Source of the DNA: Cryobacterium sp. Y29
GTDB lineage: Bacteria > Actinomycetota > Actinomycetes > Actinomycetales > Microbacteriaceae
DNA: 64,000 nucleotides
Direction: 5' to 3'
Assembly (NCBI RefSeq): GCF_002929825.1
Contig: NZ_PJJN01000026.1
Location: forward strand, 1 to 64,000
Shown piece after piece: positions 45,846 through 55,699 of this stretch. Each line of letters begins with the position of its first letter. Within the stretch, counting starts at the first letter, position 1. The notes beneath the pieces were generated by a model that was given only the letters and a program-made list of their open reading frames with translations, was not told the DNA's origin and did not search any database. A program made the translations under genes and the position numbers.

Positions 45846-47556
45846 GGGTCAGCTCCTTCTCTTTAGCTGACCGGGCCGCATCAATCGGGAGCACGGCCTC
45901 GAACACGGCACCGTTCTCGGCCCGGTAGCCGACCGATCCCCCGCGACGCGTCGAAACGAGTCGCACAATAGCCAGTCCGTAGCCGTGGGCGTCGGCATCG
46001 CCGAGCGCCGATTTGCTGGTCACGCCAGTTTCGAACACCTGGTCGATCAGTGCGATATCGATGCCCGGCCCGGAATCACTCACCGTCACCCGCACGGCAC
46101 CGGCGCCGGAACCTGAAATTGGTTGCACGTCGAGCCGCACACTGCGTTCCCGGGCTCCGGTGACGGCGTCGAGGGCGTTATCGACCAGGTTTCCGATCAC
46201 AGTGACGAGGTCGGCGGAGAGGTCAGCGTCGACCCTGGCCAGAGTCGATTCGGCCGAGAGCACGAGCGTAGCGCCGCGTTCGCGTGCAAGCGAGGTCTTG
46301 GCGATCACGAGCGCGGCGACCGCCGGCTCTTGCAGGCGGGTGAGCACCGAGTTGTCGAGGTCGGTGCGGTCGCGCGTGACGGCGTCGACGTATTCCACTG
46401 CCGCGTCGGTGTCACCGAGCTGTATGAGCATTGAAATGGTGTGCAGCCGGTTCGCGAACTCGTGGGTTTGGGCGCGCAACGTATCGGTAGCCTGCCGGCT
46501 GCTGCCGAGATCGTGCTGCAGAGTGACCAGTTCGGTGCGGTCGCGCAGGGTGGTGACAACCTCGGGCCGCGACCTGGGCGGGTGAATGAGTGTCTGGTTG
46601 AGCACGAGCAGCACTCCCCGGTTCACGAACACTGTATCGATATCGCCGACCTCCTGTTGGCGCAGCGCGCGCACCGCCTCGGCATCGAGGCCGACCGCAT
46701 CGATCGACCGGCCTTCCGCGTCAGCGGGCAAACCAAGCAGGATGCGCGCGCTGTCATTGGCGAGCGTGATGAGTCCGTCGGTGTCGACGGAGATCACCCC
46801 CTCCCGAATTCCGTGGATCATGGCGTCGCGGTGCTCGACCAGCCGGCCGATCTGTTCCGGCTCGAGGCCCAGGGTCTGCCGTTTCACCCGGGCCGCCAGC
46901 AGCAACGATCCCACGACGCCGAGCACCCCGGCCACGCCGAGAAAGGTGAGCAGGTTCGGCGCTGCGGCCTTGAGCAGTCCAACTACGGCCGGAAACTCGC
47001 GGGCGGCCACCACCGAACCCACGACCTCACCGGAGTTGGACAGCACCGGCACCTGCGCGACAACGTAGTCGTTCGCGCCGATCGGGGCAGCGCCGGCCCA
47101 GGCGGCATCAGATTCGTCCGGCGTGGCATCGATGGCCAGGTCGGTCGTGAGCAGCCGCGGATCGGCCGGTGAGGCGATGATTCGGCCCACCGCATCCGTG
47201 ACGATCAGCTGGTCGACCCCGGTTGTGGTGCGGAGCGCTTCGACCGGAACGGAGTATTGCTGGGGCACCGCCGCAGTGTCGAGCAGGCTGCGCACGAGCG
47301 GGTTGGCAGCGGTGTACTCGGCGACCGTCAGCATGCGTCGCTGGGCGCCGCTTTCGAAGCCGCTGCGGGTCTGCTCGATCGAAATGGCCGTGACAGCGAC
47401 GAGAACGAGGGTGATCAGGCTCAACTGGAACAGCAACAGTTGGCGGGTCAGGCTCAGGCGGCTTGAACGGATGCCCGACCCGCGCGGGCCCGCCGCCGGC
47501 AGTGGTGACGGCGCCTCGCTTTTTCGCATCGGGTTCCTCCGGTCGGCTCTGGCCAT
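45838..47556 (-). CDS. sensor histidine kinase of the CitA/DcuS type
   Basis: 572 aa from ATG 47556. A membrane helix (QLLLFQLSLITLVLVAVTAI) is followed by an extracytoplasmic PAS-like sensor domain (about 60-190), a second helix (LLTFLGVAGVLGVVGSLLLAA), a cytoplasmic PAS (HRDAMIHGIREGVISVD), the dimerisation/phospho-acceptor H-box HEFANRLHTISMLIQLGD, and an ATPase domain with NLVDNALDAV and DSGPGID. This family senses citrate, succinate or related acids. It overlaps the regulator gene by 8 nt and lies divergent from the tricarboxylate transporter. Confidence 0.92.
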   Translation of the reverse strand: MARADRRNPMRKSEAPSPLPAAGPRGSGIRSSRLSLTRQLLLFQLSLITLVLVAVTAISIEQTRSGFESGAQRRMLTVAEYTAANPLVRSLLDTAAVPQQYSVPVEALRTTTGVDQLIVTDAVGRIIASPADPRLLTTDLAIDATPDESDAAWAGAAPIGANDYVVAQVPVLSNSGEVVGSVVAAREFPAVVGLLKAAAPNLLTFLGVAGVLGVVGSLLLAARVKRQTLGLEPEQIGRLVEHRDAMIHGIREGVISVDTDGLITLANDSARILLGLPADAEGRSIDAVGLDAEAVRALRQQEVGDIDTVFVNRGVLLVLNQTLIHPPRSRPEVVTTLRDRTELVTLQHDLGSSRQATDTLRAQTHEFANRLHTISMLIQLGDTDAAVEYVDAVTRDRTDLDNSVLTRLQEPAVAALVIAKTSLARERGATLVLSAESTLARVDADLSADLVTVIGNLVDNALDAVTGARERSVRLDVQPISGSGAGAVRVTVSDSGPGIDIALIDQVFETGVTSKSALGDADAHGYGLAIVRLVSTRRGGSVGYRAENGAVFEAVLPIDAARSAKEKELTRV

Positions 47557-47727
47557 AAGAGATACTCCCTCATCGTGGAGCCAAACCGAAATTGTCCGAA
47601 TCACCCCAAGCGCAACCGCAAGCTACACAACGTTCACTAGAGTCACAAGTTGTGCCTGGCCGGGCACACCCGGCAGGCTGGTCTCGGCCAGCAAAGAGGC
47701 TCGCCAGAAATCGAAGAGGATTTGAGC

Positions 47728-48747
47728 ATGCCAATCACAGCACGCACCACGCGCTCGCACCGCACGGCGGGCACCGTCTTTCTCGCCGGCGCCGTCGCAC
47801 TCGCCCTCACCGCCTGTGGAGTCACCAGCGCCACGACCACCGAGGCCACCGACGAGGGCCCGATCCAAAACCTACAGGTGATGATTCCCAACGCTCCCGG
47901 CAGTGGCTACGATGTCACCGGTCGCGCCGCGGTCAAGGTGATGGACGACCTCGGGCTGGCCTCTGGCACCGAGGTCACCAACCTGGCCGGCGCCGGCGGA
48001 ACCGTGGGCCTGGCCCGCACTCTCACCGAGACCGGCAACGCCAACTTCATGCTCATGATGGGGCTCGGCGTCGTCGGTGCCGCGTACACCAACGAGGGCG
48101 ATGCCAAGGTTGCCGACGCGACCCCGATCGCCGGGCTCATCGAAGAAGCCGGCGCCATCTTCGTCGCTGCCAACTCTCCCTACGAGACCATTGACGATCT
48201 CGTCACCGCCTGGAAAGCCGACCCGGCTTCCTTCGCCGTCGGCGGCGGCTCCTCCCCGGGAGGCCCTGACCACCTGCTGCCCATGCAACTTGCCGATGCC
48301 GTCGGCATCGACCCCACAGCCGTCAACTACGTGCCCTATGACGGCGGCGGCGAACTACTGCCGGCCATTCTCGGCGGCAAGCTGCAGTTCGGTGCCTCCG
48401 GCTACGGCGAGTTCCTCGAACACGTGAAGTCGGGCGACCTGCGCGTCCTCGCCGTCACGAGCGAGGAGCGCGTTCCGATCATTGACGCCCCCACCCTCAC
48501 CGAAGAGGGCATCGACCTGGTCTTCACCAACTGGCGCGGCCTCTTGGCCGCTCCAGGGCTGTCGGATCTGGAAATCGCTCGGCTCGTCGACGCCGTCACG
48601 GCCATGCACGACAGCGCAGAGTGGAAGCAGGTTCTGACCGACAACAGCTGGACCGACGCCTTCATCACCGGCGACGACTTCAGCACCTTCCTCACCGAGC
48701 AGGACACCCGCGTCGCCGACGTGCTGAAAACTCTGGGCCTGGTCTAA
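47728..48747 (+). CDS. tctC: tripartite tricarboxylate transporter substrate-binding lipoprotein
   Basis: 339 aa from ATG 47728, with GAAGAGGA upstream. Signal peptide with lipobox LTAC (lipidated Cys30). The mature part is a TctC-type binding protein: LQVMIPNAPGSGYDVTGRA, NLAGAGGTVGLA, MMGLGVVGAAYTNE, GGGSSPGGPDHLLPMQLADA and YDGGGELLPAILGGKLQFGA. It captures citrate or a similar acid outside the membrane and hands it to TctAB. Promoter region is shared with the divergent kinase gene. Confidence 0.93.
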   Translation: MPITARTTRSHRTAGTVFLAGAVALALTACGVTSATTTEATDEGPIQNLQVMIPNAPGSGYDVTGRAAVKVMDDLGLASGTEVTNLAGAGGTVGLARTLTETGNANFMLMMGLGVVGAAYTNEGDAKVADATPIAGLIEEAGAIFVAANSPYETIDDLVTAWKADPASFAVGGGSSPGGPDHLLPMQLADAVGIDPTAVNYVPYDGGGELLPAILGGKLQFGASGYGEFLEHVKSGDLRVLAVTSEERVPIIDAPTLTEEGIDLVFTNWRGLLAAPGLSDLEIARLVDAVTAMHDSAEWKQVLTDNSWTDAFITGDDFSTFLTEQDTRVADVLKTLGLV

Positions 48748-48749
48748 CC

Positions 48750-49277
48750 ATGACCGCCCCCAGCACGGCAGCAGCTCCCGGGCTGCGCGCCCGGCTCCAG
48801 GGTCGCTCCGAGCTCGGCGTCGCCGCCCTGCTCGCCGTGATCGCGATCGTGATCGCGATCGATACCGCGAACATCCGTGACACCGCCATCAATGCCGGTG
48901 TGATGGGACCGCGGGTCGTTCCCACGATCATCGCGATCGGCCTGGGCCTGTGTGCGATCGCCCTGGCGATCTCTGTGCTGAGGGGCGGCCACGCCGAGGC
49001 CGAAGACGGTGAGGACATCGACCTCACTCAGAAGGCCCACTGGCCCACCGTCTTCGGCCTCGGCGGCCTGATTCTCGTCTTCGCGCTCTCGATGGACTTT
49101 CTCGGATTCGTGATCGGCAGCGCACTGCTGTTCTGCGGATCCGCCCTCCTGCTCGGCTCCCGCCGCTTCGTCTGGGCGCTCGTGATCGGCATTCTTCTCG
49201 CCGTTGGCACGTTCTACGGCTTCGTATTAGGCCTCGGCATCAATCTGCCGGCCGGCCTGTTGACGGGAATTCTCTAA
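48750..49277 (+). CDS. tctB: tripartite tricarboxylate transporter small membrane subunit
   Basis: 175 aa from ATG 48750, 2 nt after the tctC stop. Four hydrophobic segments: VAALLAVIAIVIAIDT, GPRVVPTIIAIGLGLCAIALA, TVFGLGGLILVFALSMDFLG and LVIGILLAVGTFYGFVLGLG. Sequence conservation in TctB is low, but size, topology and position between tctC and tctA are decisive. Confidence 0.9.
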   Translation: MTAPSTAAAPGLRARLQGRSELGVAALLAVIAIVIAIDTANIRDTAINAGVMGPRVVPTIIAIGLGLCAIALAISVLRGGHAEAEDGEDIDLTQKAHWPTVFGLGGLILVFALSMDFLGFVIGSALLFCGSALLLGSRRFVWALVIGILLAVGTFYGFVLGLGINLPAGLLTGIL

Positions 49278-50939
49278 ATGGACAACCTCGCCCTGCTGAT
49301 GGAGGGGTTCAGCAACGCGCTGACCCTGCAGAACCTTCTGTTCGCCCTCATCGGTGTGCTGCTCGGCACCGCCGTCGGCGTGTTGCCCGGTATCGGACCG
49401 GCCATGACCGTGGCCCTGCTGCTGCCACTCACCTACGCACTTGATGTGACCGGATCGCTGATCATGTTCGCCGGCATCTACTACGGCGGCATGTACGGCG
49501 GGTCGACGACATCGATTCTGCTCAACACCCCCGGTGAATCTTCCTCGGTCGTCACAGCGCTCGAGGGTAACAAAATGGCCAAGGCCGGCCGCGGCGCCCA
49601 AGCGCTCGCAACGGCGGCGATCGGCTCTTTCGTGGCCGGAACCCTGGCCACGGGTGCCCTCGTCTTCGTCGCCCCGTTCGTGGTGGAGATCGCTATCGGG
49701 CTCGGGGCCCCCTCGTACTTCGCGATGATGGTTTTTGCTTTCATCGCGGTGAGCACCGTGCTCGGCTCGAGCCGCATTCGCGGGCTCGCCTCGCTGTTCA
49801 TCGGCCTCACCATCGGCTTGGTCGGCCTCGACGGCACGACCGGGCAGCCACGACTGACGTTCGGGCAGCCGCTGCTCTCCGGCGGCATCGACGTCGTCGT
49901 CATCGCCGTAGCCCTGTTCGCGGTCGGTGAAGCTCTGTGGATTGCTGCGCACCTGCGGCACGGTACCCCCGCGACCATCCCGGTGGGTGTGCCCTGGATG
50001 CGCAAGGACGACTGGAAGCGCTCCTGGAAGCCGTGGCTGCGCGGCACGGTCATCGGCTTTCCATTCGGGGCTATCCCGGCCGGCGGCGCCGAGATCCCGA
50101 CCTTTCTCTCCTATGTGACGGAAAAGAAGCTGTCCAAGCATCCCGAGCAGTTCGGCCACGGCGCCATCGAGGGCGTAGCCGGGCCGGAAGCAGCCAACAA
50201 CGCCTCGGCCGCCGGAACGCTCGTGCCGCTGCTCACCCTCGGTCTTCCCACCACGGCGACAGCCGCCGTGATGATCCTCGCGTTCAACCAGTACGGCATC
50301 CACCCCGGTCCGCTACTGTTCCAGACCGAACCCGTTCTGGTGTGGACGCTGATCGCGAGCCTGTTCATCGGCAACACGCTGCTTCTCGCGCTCAACCTGC
50401 CGCTCGCTCCGCTCTGGGCGAAGCTGCTGCGCATTCCACGCCCCTACCTTTACGCCGGGATCCTGTTCTTCGCAACCCTCGGCGCCTACGCGGCGGGAAT
50501 GCAAACCTTCAACATCGGCATTCTGCTCCTGCTCGGCGCCCTGGGCTACATGGCCAGGCGCTTCGGCTTTCCGGTGCTGCCGATCATCGTCGGCGCCATC
50601 CTCGGCCCGGAGATGGAACGTCAGCTGCGCCGCGCGCTGCAGATCAGCGCTGGCGACCCCGCTGCACTCCTGAGCGAACCGGTTGCCGTCGTGGTCTACA
50701 CCGTGATCGTGCTGTTCCTGGTCGGCCCGCCGCTGGTCAAGGCCCTGCGCCGTCGCTTCGGACGCGGCGGACCTACCGACGGATCCCGTTCCGGCGGCGG
50801 GAGCACGGACGACACCGACGGCTACGGCGCCGAGGCAGATGAGACCGTGCAGTTCGATGCCTTCGGAACCCAGACCTCGGACGGAAGTGCCCGGGTGATT
50901 CGCGTGGTTCGGCCCAAAGTCGGGCGGCGCGGAAAATAG
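49278..50939 (+). CDS. tctA: tripartite tricarboxylate transporter large membrane subunit
   Basis: 553 aa, starting directly after the tctB stop. TctA signatures: [44 protein letters not shown] and [17 protein letters not shown], then [19 protein letters not shown] and [18 protein letters not shown]. About eleven membrane segments; the C-terminal tail after RRRFGRGG is soluble, Gly/Ser/Asp-rich and likely disordered. It is the sodium- or proton-coupled transport channel of the system. Confidence 0.95.
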   Translation: MDNLALLMEGFSNALTLQNLLFALIGVLLGTAVGVLPGIGPAMTVALLLPLTYALDVTGSLIMFAGIYYGGMYGGSTTSILLNTPGESSSVVTALEGNKMAKAGRGAQALATAAIGSFVAGTLATGALVFVAPFVVEIAIGLGAPSYFAMMVFAFIAVSTVLGSSRIRGLASLFIGLTIGLVGLDGTTGQPRLTFGQPLLSGGIDVVVIAVALFAVGEALWIAAHLRHGTPATIPVGVPWMRKDDWKRSWKPWLRGTVIGFPFGAIPAGGAEIPTFLSYVTEKKLSKHPEQFGHGAIEGVAGPEAANNASAAGTLVPLLTLGLPTTATAAVMILAFNQYGIHPGPLLFQTEPVLVWTLIASLFIGNTLLLALNLPLAPLWAKLLRIPRPYLYAGILFFATLGAYAAGMQTFNIGILLLLGALGYMARRFGFPVLPIIVGAILGPEMERQLRRALQISAGDPAALLSEPVAVVVYTVIVLFLVGPPLVKALRRRFGRGGPTDGSRSGGGSTDDTDGYGAEADETVQFDAFGTQTSDGSARVIRVVRPKVGRRGK

Positions 50940-50991
50940 CACATCGGTTGATGTGAGCTACGCTCGGCGCGGGAGTCGGCATACTGGTGTC

Positions 50992-52131
50992 ATGCCAGCT
51001 GCCGCCTCCCGCGCCGATGTCGTGCGCCTGCGCCTCCAGGCCCAGGGGCTGGCCGGGGTTCCGCTCCCCGGTGCGGTCGCCGTCGCCGAGCGGATGCTCG
51101 CGGTGCAAGCCCAGGACTACCCTGCGGCGCAGTGGGCCCTGGGGGTGCGCTCCCCCGGCACGACGCTCCCTGACGTGCAGGCCGTCATTTCAGCTGGCGA
51201 GATCGTGCGGTCGTGGCCGATGCGGGGCACGTTGCATTTCGTTCCGGCCCGGGAACTGGGCTGGATGCAGAGCCTCACGACACCGCGACTGCTCGCGAAA
51301 ACCCGCACGATCAACGAGCGACTCGGCCTCGAGCCGGCCGTGCTGGAGCGGGCCCGCGAAGCCGCGATCGCCGCCCTGACCGGACACAAGCAGCTCAGCC
51401 GCGCCGATTTCATGGCCATGCTGCACGCGGCGGGTATATCGACAGAGGGCCAACGCGGGTACCATCTGATCGCCCACCTCGCCCTCACCGGAACCCTGTG
51501 CTGGGGCCGACAGGTGGGTACCCAGCAGGGTCTCGTGCTGCTCGATGAGTGGGTGCCGAACCCACGCCGGCTCGAGCGCGACGAGGCGCTCGGTGAGTTC
51601 GTATACCGTTATTTTCTCGGCCACGGGCCGGCGACCCTGGTCGACTTCGCCTGGTGGTCCCAGCTCACCGTGGCCGACGCCAAAACAGGCTTGACCGTGG
51701 CGCGGAACCGTCTGACCGAGATGCAGGTCGACGGTGCTGCCTACTTCCTGGCCGACGCAACAGCGGATGCGCTCCCCGAGCGCACGCGGGTGCTCGCGCT
51801 GCCCGGGTTCGACGAGTACCTGCTCGGGTACCGCGATCGCAGCCACGTAATCTCCGCCGACGAACTGGTTCGGGTGGTACCCGGTCTAAACGGCATTTTC
51901 CTGCCGCTCGTGGTGACGAATGGCCGCATCGTCGGCACGTGGCGCAAGAAGGTCGCGGCGTGCGGCCTGACCACCGAGGCCGCACTGTTTGAGGACCCGG
52001 TCACGGCCGCCGCCCGGACTCGGGCCGCGAAAACGCAGCGGGGCTTGGGCCGGGCCGTGCAGGACTACGCGCGGTTTCTTGGCGTGCCCCTGCGGCAGGC
52101 CATGACAGCGGATGCGCCGGTATCCGTTTGA
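50992..52131 (+). CDS. winged-helix DNA glycosylase of the AlkZ/YcaQ (HTH_42) family
   Basis: 379 aa from ATG 50992. Conserved features: RMLAVQAQDYPAAQWALGVR near residue 35 with a QxQ motif (QAQ), WPMRGTLHFVPARELGWM, RGYHLIAHLALTGTLCWG, PATLVDFAWWSQL and LPGFDEYLLGYRDRSHV, ending TWRKK. AlkZ removes bulky or crosslinking base adducts and uses QxQ catalytically, while YcaQ has QxD; the QAQ here points to the AlkZ side. It is a monocistronic gene in the core, not in a visible antibiotic cluster, so it is more likely housekeeping or self-protection against alkylation than resistance. Confidence 0.8.
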   Translation: MPAAASRADVVRLRLQAQGLAGVPLPGAVAVAERMLAVQAQDYPAAQWALGVRSPGTTLPDVQAVISAGEIVRSWPMRGTLHFVPARELGWMQSLTTPRLLAKTRTINERLGLEPAVLERAREAAIAALTGHKQLSRADFMAMLHAAGISTEGQRGYHLIAHLALTGTLCWGRQVGTQQGLVLLDEWVPNPRRLERDEALGEFVYRYFLGHGPATLVDFAWWSQLTVADAKTGLTVARNRLTEMQVDGAAYFLADATADALPERTRVLALPGFDEYLLGYRDRSHVISADELVRVVPGLNGIFLPLVVTNGRIVGTWRKKVAACGLTTEAALFEDPVTAAARTRAAKTQRGLGRAVQDYARFLGVPLRQAMTADAPVSV

Positions 52132-52159
52132 CTGACCCGGCCCGGGTTACCCTTGACCA

Positions 52160-53203
52160 GTGAAACTAACCTCGGCCCTGCGCATCTCCAAACGACTCCC
52201 GCTGCTGCAGGTCGTCAAGGTGGCCGTCGCCGTCGCCCTGGCCTGGGTCGTCTCCCAGCTGCTGTTACCGAGCGACCTGCCGATCTTCGCTGCGATCGCT
52301 GCCCTGCTCGTGGTGCAGCCGAGCGTCAACCAGACCCTCGGGCGAGCGATCGAACGCACCGCGGGCGTCATCGGCGGTGTCGTCATCGCTTCCACGATCG
52401 GTTTCTTCCTCGGCGAGTCCAGCTGGGTCGTGCTCGGCACGATTATGGTCAGCCTGCTCGTTGCCTGGGCACTGCGCCTGTCCCCGTCCTCGGCGAGTCA
52501 GATTCCCATCAGCGCCATGCTCGTACTCGCCCTCGGCGCCACGACACCCGGGTACGCCCTCGATCGAATCTTCGAGACGTTCATCGGCGCAGGAATCGCC
52601 CTCGTCATCAATGCCCTCATCGTTCCCCCGGTACTGATTGCGCCCGCCCGCGACGCCGTCGGCCTGCTGGCTCGCGAGCTGGCCGACACCTTCGACCGCA
52701 TTGCCCAGGCGCTGCGCACCCCACAGAGCCCGATCGACCTGATGGAATTGATGATCAAGGCCAGGCTGCTGCGCCCCATGCTCGCGTCGGCGGAGAAGGC
52801 CATCGCGCAGGCCGAGGAGAGCCTCATGCTCAACCCGCGCAAAGCCAAGCTGCGAGTGGCCCTCGACTCCGACCACGACATGATCGAGCGACTGCCGACT
52901 CTCGTGACCCGCGCAATCGGCATGACTCGTGCACTGCACGACCACTACGACCCATCACTGCAGTTCGAACCCACCGTTCAGGCTTTCTCTCAAGAACTAG
53001 CCCGGGCGGCGCACGACCTGGGCCTACTCGCCCGCGCCGACGATGACCGTGCATCTGTACCGGAGCCGGTCGCACCCGACGTGCTGGCCCTGACCGCGCC
53101 GCTGCAGATCGTGACGCCGCACCCTGACCACTGGATTCTGATCGGATCACTCATGGAAGACCTGCGCCGGGTGCGCGAGGAGATCGTCGGCGACCGCGCC
53201 TGA
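52160..53203 (+). CDS. FUSC/aromatic acid exporter-type membrane protein
   Basis: 347 aa from GTG 52160. Six hydrophobic segments in the first 160 residues (VVKVAVAVALAWVVSQLLLP, DLPIFAAIAALLVVQPSVNQT, GGVVIASTIGFFLGE and on to FIGAGIALVINALIVPPVL) are followed by a long helical cytoplasmic domain (ARDAVGLLARELADTFDRIA). This is a half-size FUSC/ArAE-type protein. Substrate unknown. Confidence 0.87.
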   Translation: MKLTSALRISKRLPLLQVVKVAVAVALAWVVSQLLLPSDLPIFAAIAALLVVQPSVNQTLGRAIERTAGVIGGVVIASTIGFFLGESSWVVLGTIMVSLLVAWALRLSPSSASQIPISAMLVLALGATTPGYALDRIFETFIGAGIALVINALIVPPVLIAPARDAVGLLARELADTFDRIAQALRTPQSPIDLMELMIKARLLRPMLASAEKAIAQAEESLMLNPRKAKLRVALDSDHDMIERLPTLVTRAIGMTRALHDHYDPSLQFEPTVQAFSQELARAAHDLGLLARADDDRASVPEPVAPDVLALTAPLQIVTPHPDHWILIGSLMEDLRRVREEIVGDRA

Positions 53204-53292
53204 GCGTCCCTACGCGGTAACGGATGCTGCGCGCACCGTGGATACAGAATCTGTTGAATAGGTGCGCCCCACTTCGGTGCGCTCCCCAGGGA

Positions 53293-54057
53293 TTACAGCA
53301 CCTTGGAGAGGAAGTCCTGCGTGCGTTCCTGTTGCGGATTACCGAACAGCTCGGCCGGGGTGCCCTCTTCGACGATGACCCCGTCGGCCATGAAGATGAC
53401 CCGGTCGGCTACTTCGCGGGCGAAACCCATTTCGTGGGTGACGACGACCATGGTCATGCCCTCGGCGGCGAGATCCCGGATGACCTGCAGTACTTCGCCG
53501 ACCATCTCCGGGTCGAGGGCGCTCGTGGCCTCGTCGAAGAGCATGATGTCGGGGTTCACAGCGAGGGATCGGGCGATGGCGACACGCTGCTTCTGGCCGC
53601 CGGAAAGCTGGCCGGGGCGGGCGTCTGCTTTGTCGGCGAGGCCCACTCGGTCGAGCAGTTTCAGGGCGGTGGCGCGGGCATCCGCCTTGGATTCCTTCTT
53701 CAACTCAACCGGGGCCAGCATGATGTTCTGGAGCACCGTCATGTGCGGAAACAGGTTGAAGTGCTGAAAAACCATGCCGATGTGCTGCCGCACCTCGTTG
53801 AGGTCGACCGTCTTATCACCGAGGTTGAAACCATCGACGATGACCGTTCCGGCGCTGAGCTCGTCGAGCTTGTTCAGGCAGCGCAGAAACGTGGACTTGC
53901 CCGAGCCCGACGGACCGATGACACAGACGACCTCGCCCTCGCTGATCTCGACGTCGAGGCCCTTGAGTACCTCGTTGGAGCCAAACGACTTGCGCAGTCC
54001 CCGGACGCTGACTTTACTGCCGACGAGACTTGTGCTGCCGGCGCTGTTCTTGCTCAT
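53293..54057 (-). CDS. polar amino acid ABC transporter ATP-binding protein
   Basis: 254 aa. Walker [17 protein letters not shown]-loop [13 protein letters not shown], signature [15 protein letters not shown], Walker [17 protein letters not shown] and the H-loop [16 protein letters not shown] are those of the GlnQ/HisP family. The start overlaps the stop of the fused binding-protein/permease gene (ATGA), so both are one operon. It energises uptake of a polar amino acid. Confidence 0.94.
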   Translation of the reverse strand: MSKNSAGSTSLVGSKVSVRGLRKSFGSNEVLKGLDVEISEGEVVCVIGPSGSGKSTFLRCLNKLDELSAGTVIVDGFNLGDKTVDLNEVRQHIGMVFQHFNLFPHMTVLQNIMLAPVELKKESKADARATALKLLDRVGLADKADARPGQLSGGQKQRVAIARSLAVNPDIMLFDEATSALDPEMVGEVLQVIRDLAAEGMTMVVVTHEMGFAREVADRVIFMADGVIVEEGTPAELFGNPQQERTQDFLSKVL

Positions 54058-55526
54058 TTGTTGAACCTCTTGTCGAGCTTGTTGGAGAGCATGGTGAGCA
54101 GATTGATGACGATGAAGTACAGCGCGGCCACGATCAGCAGGGTCTCACCGGTGCGAAAATTCGCGGCGTAAATCTGCTGGCCCTGGTAGGTGAGCTCGGC
54201 GAAACCGATCACCGCCAGGAGAGAGGTGTCCTTCAGTGTCATCACGAACTGGTTGATGAACGACGGCGTCATGATCTTCACGGCCTGCGGGAGCACGACG
54301 CGTCGCATCGTCGTGACGTAGCCGAGGCCGAGGCTCCGGCCGGCCTCGGTCTGGCCCGGGTCGACCGACTGGATACCGCCGCGCACGATCTCGGTCATGT
54401 AGGCACCGGCATTGAGGCTCAGGGTGAGTACACCGGCGGTGAGCACGTCGATCGACTGCCCGGTGAGCTGCGGCAGGCCGAAGTAGAAGAAGAACGCCTG
54501 CACGAGCAGCGGGGTGCCCCGAAAGATACTCACGTAGATGCTCGCCAAGCCGCGCAGCACGCGACTCTCGGAGACCTTGAAGAACCCGAACAGCACGCCG
54601 AGCACGAGGGCGACCACGATCGACAGCCCGGTCGCGAGCAGCGTCAAGCCGAGGCCCTTCATGAGGGCCGGCAGGCTGTCGGACAACAGCCCGAAGAAAC
54701 CGGATGCCGCGACGGGCGCCGGCTGTTCCAGATATGTATCGAGAATGGACTGGTAATCGCCGTTGCTTTTCAGCTCGGCCAGACCGGTGTTGAAGGCAGC
54801 CAGCAGCTCGGGGTTCTGGCCCTTGTTGACAGCGAAGCCGTAGGAACTGCCCTGTTCCTTCTCGGTGACCGACTTGAGCCCGTTGTTCTGGTTGATGCCG
54901 TAGGCGAGCACCGGGTAATCATCGAAGACGGCGACAGAGTTGCCAGCCTTGACGTCGTCGTACATCGTGGCCGAGTCGGCCAGTGCCTTGACGGTGAAGC
55001 CGTACTCGTCTTTGATCGAGTTGGCGAAGGTCTCGCCCTCGCTGCCGCGTTTGGCAACGACGGTTTCACCGGCCAGGTCGGCGTAACCGGTGATTTCAGT
55101 GTTGTCCTCGGCGACAGCCATCTGCACACCGGAGTCGAAGTAGGGGTCGGAGAAATCGAACACCAGCTTGCGCTCGTCGGTGATCGACATTCCGGCGATG
55201 ACGCCGTCCACCTGATTGGACTGCAACGCCTGCAGCGCGGCGTCGAAACCGAGCGACTTGATCTCAACGGTGAAGCCTTGGTTAGCAGCGATGTCACGAA
55301 TCAAGTCCATGTCGATGCCGGTCAGTTCACCGTCTTCGCGGTACTCAAACGGTGCGAAGGTCGTGTCGGTACCGATAACGTAGGTTTCGCCGGCGACCGC
55401 TGTCCGGGGCTGCACGTGGCTGCTCGGCTGGCTCGCGGCCACGGCGCTGACGCCCGCGAACCCGCTGGCGAGGGCCAGCAGCGCCGTGACGGCAACCGAG
55501 AGCTTTCTTGCCCGGGACATATTCAT
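54054..55526 (-). CDS. amino acid ABC transporter binding protein-permease fusion
   Basis: 490 aa from ATG 55526 (ATG 55520 and an upstream TTG are alternatives; no clear ribosome site). After a signal peptide ([21 protein letters not shown] in part) comes a family 3 solute-binding domain (about 45-275: [45 protein letters not shown] in part). From about 285 it is a GlnP-type permease with the [22 protein letters not shown] coupling region in part. One chain thus supplies sensor and channel; the membrane leaves the binding domain outside. Such fusions occur in several Gram-positive GlnPQ systems. Confidence 0.92.
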   Translation of the reverse strand: MNMSRARKLSVAVTALLALASGFAGVSAVAASQPSSHVQPRTAVAGETYVIGTDTTFAPFEYREDGELTGIDMDLIRDIAANQGFTVEIKSLGFDAALQALQSNQVDGVIAGMSITDERKLVFDFSDPYFDSGVQMAVAEDNTEITGYADLAGETVVAKRGSEGETFANSIKDEYGFTVKALADSATMYDDVKAGNSVAVFDDYPVLAYGINQNNGLKSVTEKEQGSSYGFAVNKGQNPELLAAFNTGLAELKSNGDYQSILDTYLEQPAPVAASGFFGLLSDSLPALMKGLGLTLLATGLSIVVALVLGVLFGFFKVSESRVLRGLASIYVSIFRGTPLLVQAFFFYFGLPQLTGQSIDVLTAGVLTLSLNAGAYMTEIVRGGIQSVDPGQTEAGRSLGLGYVTTMRRVVLPQAVKIMTPSFINQFVMTLKDTSLLAVIGFAELTYQGQQIYAANFRTGETLLIVAALYFIVINLLTMLSNKLDKRFNK

Positions 55527-55699
55527 TTTGCGCAAAGGAAAACCATTTCTTGTCGTGCGATCTGCTTGGACTGGCGGCCAGAGAGTTGTTTCGCGCCGAT
55601 CGACGCTGATCTACCCCAGGGCGGTTGCTGCACACCCTGTCGAAACGAGCCTACCGTGGGGTGCACGCCGCACTGATGACCAACGTGAAAGGAGAGCCT

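Noticed and set aside
47651..47668. TGTGCC/GGCACA inverted repeat upstream of tctC as response-regulator operator
   Set aside because: Short, GC-rich and inside the leader; many such repeats occur by chance here and no second copy supports it.
54030..55676. 548-aa open frame on the forward strand opposite the amino acid ABC transporter
   Set aside because: It is the antisense shadow of a clearly conserved fusion gene; its His/Glu/Arg-rich translation has no domain.
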